Positions 1 through 5,217 of a stretch of DNA of 9,775 bases are shown piece by piece. Position 1 is the stretch's first letter, and every line of letters begins with the position of its first letter. The stretch is taken from assembly GCA_021790075.1 (NCBI GenBank), contig JAJYIN010000070.1, forward strand, positions 1-9,775. Reading direction: 5' to 3'. This stretch comes from Actinomycetes bacterium. GTDB lineage: Bacteria > Actinomycetota > Thermoleophilia > BMS3ABIN01. The translations under genes and the position numbers were made by a program. The notes beneath the pieces are model-generated. The model was given only the letters and a program-made list of their open reading frames with translations. It was not told the origin of the DNA and ran no database searches.

Positions 1-442
1 CATCGAGATGGCCGCCGCCGGCATGCCCCGGCACGACATGGCCCGTTTCGGTATGGAGGTGTTCCGGGCCACGCCCCGGCAGGCCGACGTGATGATCATC
101 TCCGGCACCATCACCGACAAGATGGCCCCCGTGCTCGTCCACCTCTACCACCAGATGGCGGAGCCGCGCTGGGTGATCGCCATGGGCGCCTGCGCTTCTG
201 GCGGCGGCATGTTCTGGGACTCCTACAACGTCGTCCAGGGCGCCGACCTGCTGGTGCCGGTTGACATTTACATCCCCGGCTGCCCGCCGCGGCCGGAAGC
301 GCTCATCTACGGCATGCAACAGCTGCAGCAGAAGATCAAGCACCAGACCCAGGCCGGGCTGGCCCGCCGCCTGGCCGCGGCCACCATGGTCAAATACGAC
401 CCTGAGCCGGCCAGTGGCAACGGCAACGGAGGCGGGCAGTGA
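1..442 (+). CDS. nuoB: NADH-quinone oxidoreductase subunit B (5' end missing)
   Basis: NuoB carries the terminal cluster N2, which passes electrons to quinone at the NuoB/NuoD interface of complex I. The reading frame enters from the left edge (first full codon at base 2) and gives 146 residues to the TGA at 440-442. Family segments are clear: MPRHDMARFGMEVFRATPRQ, then GACASGGGMFWDSYNV and IPGCPPRPEAL. The cysteines at 191-193 and 281-283 correspond to the third and fourth N2 ligands. The first two (the adjacent Cys-Cys pair) would lie upstream of the window, as does the start codon. After the conserved helix the protein ends in a polar Gly/Asn-rich tail (ASGNGNGGGQ), which is not part of the conserved fold. 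The stop overlaps the nuoC start by four bases (GTGA). Confidence 0.96.
   Translation, partial: IEMAAAGMPRHDMARFGMEVFRATPRQADVMIISGTITDKMAPVLVHLYHQMAEPRWVIAMGACASGGGMFWDSYNVVQGADLLVPVDIYIPGCPPRPEALIYGMQQLQQKIKHQTQAGLARRLAAATMVKYDPEPASGNGNGGGQ
428..432 (+). promoter_or_regulatory. Ribosome binding site for nuoC
   Basis: GGAGG lies inside the last nuoB codons, six bases before the GTG at 439. This supports the GTG start over the in-frame ATG at 460, which has only a weak GGAAAG upstream. Confidence 0.7.
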
Positions 443-987
443 ACACGGAAAGCCCGGTCATGGATGCATACGAGGCCGCCGAGCACGCCGAAACGCTGCT
501 GGGAGGCCTGGCCCGGGATGTGCGCGTTCTCAAAGGGAGCGTCGTCATCGCCCTGGGGGCGGCGGACCTGCCGGAAGTCGGGATGCGTCTGCGTGATGAC
601 TCCCGGCTCTCCCTCAAGATGCTGACCCTGGTGGGCGGCATCGACCGGGAGGACACGATGGAAGTGGTTTACGTCCTGCGCTCGATGGAGCAGCCGGTAG
701 TGGTGGAGCTGAGGGCGGCAACCGGCAGGCTGGAGCCCGAGGTTCCCACCGTCACGGGCGTCTGGGGCACGGCCAACTGGCATGAGCGCGAAGCTTTCGA
801 CATGCTCGGCATCAGGTTTGAGGGTCATCCCGACCTGCGGCGCATCCTCACCCGCGATGATTTCGATCTGTTTCCCCTGAGGAAGGATGTGCAGCCGCGC
901 CGGGTGCCGCGTGAGGAGTGGAAATTCGAGGGCGTCGGGCCGGCAGTCAGGCTGCCGGAAGAACCCGACCGGTCCCAGAGATCCTGA
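439..987 (+). CDS. nuoC: NADH-quinone oxidoreductase subunit C
   Basis: NuoC (30-kDa subunit family) is a structural subunit of the peripheral arm that packs against NuoD and NuoB in the quinone-reducing module; it carries no cofactor. The 182-residue product has the family signature in its second half: a WHEREAFDMLGI segment, then EGHPDLRRILTRDDF and PLRKD near residues 115-152. The residue before PLRKD is Phe rather than the common Gly-His. The length is normal for a standalone NuoC, so it is not the NuoCD fusion found in enterobacteria. The start is a GTG whose bases overlap the nuoB stop, with a good Shine-Dalgarno at 428-432, implying translational coupling. It is followed by nuoD after 28 bases. 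Confidence 0.95.
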   Translation: MNTESPVMDAYEAAEHAETLLGGLARDVRVLKGSVVIALGAADLPEVGMRLRDDSRLSLKMLTLVGGIDREDTMEVVYVLRSMEQPVVVELRAATGRLEPEVPTVTGVWGTANWHEREAFDMLGIRFEGHPDLRRILTRDDFDLFPLRKDVQPRRVPREEWKFEGVGPAVRLPEEPDRSQRS

Positions 988-1015
988 AAGACAGCAGAGG
1001 CATGAACAACAACCC

Positions 1016-2197
1016 ATGAGCGACAACATCACCGACATAGACGTCAGCAGCCTGCAGCCGGCCATGGAAGAACCGCTCATGACCGGTTACGAGCAGCCCG
1101 TCTTCCGGCTGGAAGAGATGATCATCAACATGGGGCCGCAACACCCGTCCACCCACGGGGTGCTGCGCCTGGTGGTGCATCTGGACGGCGAGCTGGTGAT
1201 CAACGTCGACCCGGTGATCGGTTACCTGCACCGGGGGATGGAGAAGCTGGCCGAGAACCGCACCTACCTGCAGTTCCTGTCGATGGCCAGCCGCCTCGAC
1301 TACCTCTCCGGCATCTTTATGGAATGGCCGTATGTCATGTGCATCGAGAAGCTGATGGAGATCGAGGTGCCGCCCCGCGCCGAATACCTGCGGGTGATCG
1401 TCGGCGAGCTGAACCGCATCATCAGCCATCATATGTCATATGGCGACTTCCTCCTCAACCTGGGGGCCGGCACCCCCTTCTTCTGGGCGTTCCGCGACCG
1501 CGAAACGGTGATGGACATGCTGGAGATGCTGACCGGACAGCGGATGATGTATAACTACATGCGCATCGGCGGCGTCCGTTACGACATGACCGACGGCTTC
1601 GAGGAAGCCTGCCGCCGGTTCATCAAGGATTTCCCGCCCAAGATCGACGAGTACGAGAAGCTGGTGACCGATAACGAGATCTTCCTTTCCCGCACGCTGG
1701 GCCTGGGGGCCATCACCCCGGAGGAAGCGCTTGACTACGGGCTTTCCGGCCCCAACATCCGCGCCACCGGCATCCCCTGGGACCTGCGCCGCCAGCAGCA
1801 TTATTCCGTCTACGACGATTTTGACTTCGAGATACCGCTGGGCAGAAACGGAGACAGCTTCGACCGGTACAAATGCCGTATCGAGGAGATGCGCCAGTCC
1901 CTGCGCATCATCGAGCAGGCCCTGGACGGTATCCCCGGCGGCCCCGTCAACGTGAAGATGCCGCCGGTGCTGAGGCCGCCTGCGGGCGAGGTCTTCTGCG
2001 CTGTGGAATCGCCCCGGGGAGAATGGGCCGACTACCTGGTTTCTGACGGCGGCCTCAGGCCTTACCGCCTCAAGATGCGCGACCCCAGCTTCGTAGCCAT
2101 CTCGGCGCTGCCGCGCATCCTGCCCGGCCACAAGATCGCGGACGTCATCGGCATCGGCGGCAGCCTCGATCTGATCATGGGGGGTGTTGACCGGTAA
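1016..2197 (+). CDS. nuoD: NADH-quinone oxidoreductase subunit D
   Basis: NuoD (49-kDa subunit) forms most of the quinone-binding pocket next to cluster N2. The 393-residue product has MGPQHPSTHGVLRL near its N-terminus, ASRLDYLSG, the NYMRIGGVRYD segment, SGPNIRATGIPWDLR, a DRYKCRIEEMRQS helix and the ending SLDLIMGGVDR. His47 (in STHG) and Tyr96 (in LDYLS) match the His/Tyr pair that binds the quinone head group in the Thermus enzyme. The nickel-binding cysteines of the related hydrogenase large subunits are absent, as expected for complex I. The start is uncertain. ATG 1016 has AGAGG 15 bases upstream, while the in-frame ATG 1079 has GGAAG (1066-1070) at a better spacing of 8 and would still keep the whole conserved domain. 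The stop TAA is two bases before nuoH. Confidence 0.96.
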   Translation: MSDNITDIDVSSLQPAMEEPLMTGYEQPVFRLEEMIINMGPQHPSTHGVLRLVVHLDGELVINVDPVIGYLHRGMEKLAENRTYLQFLSMASRLDYLSGIFMEWPYVMCIEKLMEIEVPPRAEYLRVIVGELNRIISHHMSYGDFLLNLGAGTPFFWAFRDRETVMDMLEMLTGQRMMYNYMRIGGVRYDMTDGFEEACRRFIKDFPPKIDEYEKLVTDNEIFLSRTLGLGAITPEEALDYGLSGPNIRATGIPWDLRRQQHYSVYDDFDFEIPLGRNGDSFDRYKCRIEEMRQSLRIIEQALDGIPGGPVNVKMPPVLRPPAGEVFCAVESPRGEWADYLVSDGGLRPYRLKMRDPSFVAISALPRILPGHKIADVIGIGGSLDLIMGGVDR

Positions 2198-2199
2198 CG

Positions 2200-3309
2200 A
2201 TGACGGTAGTCACATTCATCATTCACTTTGTGCTCATCTTCATCCTGGCCCTGGGAATCATGGTGCTGAGCGCGCTCATCTTCCCGTTCGCGATGCGGCG
2301 CATCTGGGGGTTTATAGGCGACCGCTACGGCCCCAACCGGGTCGGCCCCCAGGGGCTCCTGCAGCCGTTTGCCGATGGGCTCAAGCTCTTCATCAAGGAA
2401 GACATCACGCCCTCGAAGGCCAACCGGGTCCTGTTTGCGATGGCGCCGGCGATCACGTTCATCACGCCCATGCTCACGGTGATGGTGATTCCTTTCAGCC
2501 CCGGCTTCACCATCGCCAACCTGAACGTGGGCCTGCTCTACCTGGTGGCCGTGGGCTCCTTCAGCATTCTGGGCCTGCTGCTGGCGGGGTGGGCGTCACA
2601 TAACAAGTATTCGCTGCTGGGAGGATTGCGGTCGGTCGCCCAGATGGTCTCCTACGAGATACCGCTGATCCTCAACATCATCATCATCGGCATGCTGGTT
2701 GGCTCTCTCAGTCTCGACGACGTCGTGGGCTCCCAGGGAAAAGTCTGGTACATCGCCGTGCAGCCGCTGGCGTTCCTGGTCTTCCTCATCGCCGGCATGG
2801 CCGAGCTCAACCGCACCCCCTTCGACCTGCCCGAGGCGGAGTCGGAGCTGGTGAGCGGTTATATGACCGAATATGGCGGGCTCCGCTTCGCCCTTTTTGC
2901 CGCCTTCATCGAATGGGGGGAAGTGGCGGTGTGGAGTATGGCTACCTCGGCTCTTTTCCTGGGCGGCTGGCGGGGACCGTTCGGAGGCAACGCGGGCTGG
3001 CTGGTGCTGAAGGTGCTGGTGATGGCATTCTTCGTCATCTGGGTCTACGCCACCTTCCCGCGCCTACAGGTTGACCAGCTGATGGCCTTTGCCTGGAAAG
3101 TGCTGATCCCCATCAGCCTGGTGAACCTGGGCGCCACCGGCCTGTTCATCATCCTGATGCCGGACAACTTCCTGCTGCCCATCGCCGCCTTCAGCTGGGT
3201 GTCGGTGGTGCTGCTGGTGGCCCTGTTCCCCGGCCTCCTCAGGAAAGCGCTGCTGCGCAAGCGGCTCAGGCAAATGGAAAACTTCAAACTGGAAACGACG
3301 GAAGCGTGA
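2200..3309 (+). CDS. nuoH: NADH-quinone oxidoreductase subunit H
   Basis: NuoH (ND1 homologue) is the membrane subunit that anchors the peripheral arm and forms the membrane end of the quinone channel. The 369-residue product is strongly hydrophobic with about eight predicted membrane helices. It shows the family blocks GPNRVGPQGLLQPFADGLKL (near residues 44-63), LLGGLRSVAQMVSYEIPL and ELNRTPFDLPEAESELVSGY. These blocks hold the acidic and arginine residues of the quinone-channel loops and the E-channel. The common RYDQLM motif near the C-terminus reads QVDQLM here. The gene begins two bases after the nuoD stop, so coupling with nuoD is likely. Its TGA overlaps the GTG of the next gene (GTGA). 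In many nuo operons nuoI follows nuoH directly; here the next gene starts with only the first half of NuoI. Confidence 0.96.
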   Translation: MTVVTFIIHFVLIFILALGIMVLSALIFPFAMRRIWGFIGDRYGPNRVGPQGLLQPFADGLKLFIKEDITPSKANRVLFAMAPAITFITPMLTVMVIPFSPGFTIANLNVGLLYLVAVGSFSILGLLLAGWASHNKYSLLGGLRSVAQMVSYEIPLILNIIIIGMLVGSLSLDDVVGSQGKVWYIAVQPLAFLVFLIAGMAELNRTPFDLPEAESELVSGYMTEYGGLRFALFAAFIEWGEVAVWSMATSALFLGGWRGPFGGNAGWLVLKVLVMAFFVIWVYATFPRLQVDQLMAFAWKVLIPISLVNLGATGLFIILMPDNFLLPIAAFSWVSVVLLVALFPGLLRKALLRKRLRQMENFKLETTEA

Positions 3310-3563
3310 TCGGGCTTCTCAAAGGCCTGTCGGCCACGATCAGCCACCTGCTCACCAAAAAGGTGACGGTGCAGTATCCCGATGAACGTCCCCGGCTGCC
3401 GCAGCGCAGCCGCGGTCTCATCCGCCTGCGCTTAAAGGATGACGCCACGACGCCGCGCTGCATCTCCTGCACATTCTGCGAGCAGGTCTGCCCGGCGGTG
3501 GCCATCAAGGTCGTTTACGACTACAAGCAGCCGGACGGCGTCTGGAGCCTGGACGCGGGCGCC
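3306..3563 (+). other. nuoI: N-terminal half of a split NuoI (first 4Fe-4S motif)
   Basis: This is a domain of the fusion at 3306-5123. The opening MIGLLKGL, the LLTKKVTVQYPDERP segment, RGLIRLR and CISCTFCEQVCPAVAI follow the order of the first half of a standard NuoI, including the amphipathic N-terminal helix that lies on the membrane and NuoH. The similarity runs to WSLDAG, the position just before the second cluster motif in ordinary NuoI. There the sequence departs and no second CxxCxxCxxxCP follows. The missing part is at 7342-7491. Confidence 0.85.
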
Positions 3564-5123
3564 GGCCCTATGCTGTCGTTCCAGAACCAGGGCGAGCGGC
3601 CGCTGGGACTGGCCCAGTGGCCCCAGGATGAAGCAGCCGGGGCCATGCCCGTACGGGGCGGCTGCCTCGCCAGCGCCCTGCTCGACGCCGGCGAGCTGAC
3701 CGAGCAGACCCTGACTCGGACGGCCCTCGCCAGCGGCGTCTGGCTGAGCCAGGTCTTCGGCGTCGCCACTTTTTACGACCAGCTGGGCCCGGGGACAACG
3801 ACCCTCGAAGCTGCCGCAGAGATGCCCGAGGCGCAAACAGCCATGGAAGGATGCCCGGCGATTCTGCTCGGGAACCACGGGGTGGTCGACCCCGAGAGCA
3901 TCGATGCCTACGCGGCCGCGGGCGGCTACAAGGGCGTCACCAGGGTGCTGACGGAGATGTCACCGGCGGAAGCGGTGGAAGAAATCGCCCTTAGCGGCCT
4001 CCGGGGGCGTGGCGGTGGCGGTTTCCCCACCGGGCGAAAATGGCAGGTGGCCCGCGAGACCGAAGCGCCGCGCCGCTATGTCATCTGCAACGCCGGCGAG
4101 GGCGATCCGGGAGCTCTCAAGGACCGCTCGCTGCTGGAGAACAACCCCCATGCAGTCATCGAGGGAATGATTTTCGCCGGCTATGCGGTCGGCGCTTCCG
4201 AAGGGTTCATCTTCATCAGCGCCGAGAACGCGCTCGCGGTGGAACGAATCCGCCGCGCCGTCGACCAGGCCGAAGACCGCGGCTTCCTGGACGAGGAGCT
4301 GCCCGGCACCGACTTTTCCTTTTCCATCAAGGTGGTGGCTGTGCCGCGCGCCGGCGCCGGCGGGGAAGAGACTGCCATGATCGCCGCCCTGGAAGGCAAA
4401 CGCCCCATGAGCCGGGTGCGTCCGCCTTACCCGGCCGAGCGGGGACTTTTCGGCATGCCCACGGTAGTGGACAACGCCGAGACGCTGGCCTGCATCCCCT
4501 GGATCATCAACCACGGCGCCCGCGCTTTCCAGCAGGTAGGAGCCGCCAATGCTCCCGGCACCAAACTCTATTCCCTTTCAGGGACGGTGGCCCGTCCCGG
4601 GCTTTATGAGGCCACCCTCGACACCAGCCTCAAGCGACTTGCCACGGAAGGAGCGGGCGGGTTCAGCGGGGAGCCCAAGGCGGCCCTGGTGGGCTCCGCC
4701 GGCGGCGGCTTCCTGACGCCTGGGCTTTTTGACATTCCGCTTGATTTTGATTCCCTGCGCGAAGCCGGCGGCGATCTCAGCTCCGGCGCCATCGAGGTGC
4801 TGGGCGCGGATGCGTGCATTGTCGACAAGGTGCGTGAGGGCCTGGCTTTAGCCTCGGCCCAGTCCTGCGGCAAATGCGTTCCCGGCCGCGCCGGCACCAG
4901 GCGCCTGCTCGACATCGTGGAACGCCTCTGCTCGGGCCGGGGCAGCGAGGGAGACATCGAACTGGCCGCCGGCCTGGCCCAGGACATCGCCGACGGCGCC
5001 CTCTGCGGCCTCTGCCGCGGCGCCGTCAGGCCCCTGATGACCGGTCTCAAATTCTTCCCTGACGAATTCAACGAACATGCGGCGGGTCATAGCTGCGCCG
5101 CCGGAAAGTGCGGGATGCATTGA
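3306..5123 (+). CDS. Fusion: NuoI N-terminal half, NuoE remnant, NuoF-like flavoprotein
   Basis: This 605-residue chimera belongs to the electron-input side of complex I. Residues 1-86 resemble the start of NuoI, with one complete 4Fe-4S motif CISCTFCEQVCP (C52, C55, C58, C62) but no second motif. Residues about 116-163 resemble the helical part of NuoE and end in GVATFYDQL; the NuoE 2Fe-2S domain is missing. From about residue 183 it is a NuoF/HydB-type subunit: GLRGRGGGGFPTGRKW (231-246), CNAGEGDPGALKDR (261-274), AGAGGEETA (349-357), and CGKC at 521-524. The third N3 ligand is Gly527 instead of Cys, and an extra Cys570 follows Cys567. The tail CAAGKCGMH recalls the point where HydB-type proteins continue into a ferredoxin domain. 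The GTG start overlaps the nuoH stop. The NuoI and NuoF assignments are firm and the NuoE assignment is moderate. Whether it still oxidises NADH is an inference. Confidence 0.9.
   Translation: MIGLLKGLSATISHLLTKKVTVQYPDERPRLPQRSRGLIRLRLKDDATTPRCISCTFCEQVCPAVAIKVVYDYKQPDGVWSLDAGAGPMLSFQNQGERPLGLAQWPQDEAAGAMPVRGGCLASALLDAGELTEQTLTRTALASGVWLSQVFGVATFYDQLGPGTTTLEAAAEMPEAQTAMEGCPAILLGNHGVVDPESIDAYAAAGGYKGVTRVLTEMSPAEAVEEIALSGLRGRGGGGFPTGRKWQVARETEAPRRYVICNAGEGDPGALKDRSLLENNPHAVIEGMIFAGYAVGASEGFIFISAENALAVERIRRAVDQAEDRGFLDEELPGTDFSFSIKVVAVPRAGAGGEETAMIAALEGKRPMSRVRPPYPAERGLFGMPTVVDNAETLACIPWIINHGARAFQQVGAANAPGTKLYSLSGTVARPGLYEATLDTSLKRLATEGAGGFSGEPKAALVGSAGGGFLTPGLFDIPLDFDSLREAGGDLSSGAIEVLGADACIVDKVREGLALASAQSCGKCVPGRAGTRRLLDIVERLCSGRGSEGDIELAAGLAQDIADGALCGLCRGAVRPLMTGLKFFPDEFNEHAAGHSCAAGKCGMH
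3651..3794 (+). other. NuoE-like helical remnant without the 2Fe-2S domain
   Basis: This is a domain of the fusion at 3306-5123 (residues about 116-163). The pattern ALLDAGELTEQTL followed by VFGVATFYDQL matches the helical domain of NuoE, which typically ends in a GVATFY-type motif. In normal NuoE a thioredoxin-like domain of about 80 residues with four 2Fe-2S cysteines (cluster N1a) follows. Here only about 20 residues separate it from NuoF-like sequence, and no such cysteine pattern is present. Confidence 0.65.
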
Positions 5124-5124
5124 G
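5104..5124 (+). repeat. Direct repeat, copy 1 (21 bases, exact)
   Basis: This copy runs GAAAGTGCGG to ATGCATTGAG without interruption and contains the last codons and the TGA (5121-5123) of the upstream fusion gene. An exact second copy lies 71 bases downstream. Weaker similarity continues past the exact part for about 25 bases (14 matches counted by eye). Confidence 0.93.
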
Positions 5125-5217
5125 CGATGGTTCAACAGACATCCCTGTGCTTGGCTATTACCTGGCAACGGAAAGAAAGTGCGGGATGCATTGAGTGACG
5201 GCAAGACCGACAGGCCC
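5124..5217 (+). other. Intergenic gap between the two fusion genes
   Basis: At 94 bases this is the longest stretch of the window outside the called genes; the other gene junctions are overlaps or gaps of at most 28 bases. It contains the second copy of the direct repeat and sequence that looks less GC-rich than the flanking genes. No convincing terminator hairpin or promoter was seen. Part of it may be coding if the downstream gene starts at GTG 5179. Confidence 0.6.
5175..5195 (+). repeat. Direct repeat, copy 2 (21 bases, exact)
   Basis: This copy is identical to 5104-5124. Read from the GTG at 5179 in the frame of the downstream fusion gene, it gives VRDALSDGKTDRP leading into its ATG 5218. 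The first copy, read from GTG 5108 in a different frame, gives VRDALSDGSTDIP. The encoded peptides are more alike than the bases beyond the exact repeat. Confidence 0.93.

Noticed and set aside
3058..3090. QVDQLM in place of RYDQLM in nuoH as a functional change
   Set aside because: All other NuoH quinone-channel blocks are intact, and substitution at this position alone is within ordinary family variation as far as can be judged.
3306..3563. An ordinary nuoI gene followed by a frameshift
   Set aside because: The frame stays open into NuoE- and NuoF-like sequence, no second cluster motif is seen in the following bases, and the missing half is found at 7342-7491.
5131..5150. Possible hairpin (ACAG...CTGT) as a terminator between the fusion genes
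   Set aside because: The stem is only four pairs with no T run after it, and the genes on either side appear to belong to the same operon.
5104..5195. Direct repeats as a target-site duplication or attachment site of a mobile element
   Set aside because: The 50 bases between them hold no transposase, integrase or terminal inverted repeats. A local duplication of the gene junction explains them better.
5127..5198. Small open frame (23 codons, MVQQTSLCLAITWQ...) in the gap between the fusion genes
   Set aside because: It has no good ribosome site, resembles nothing known, and its end is explained by the second copy of the direct repeat read in a shifted frame.
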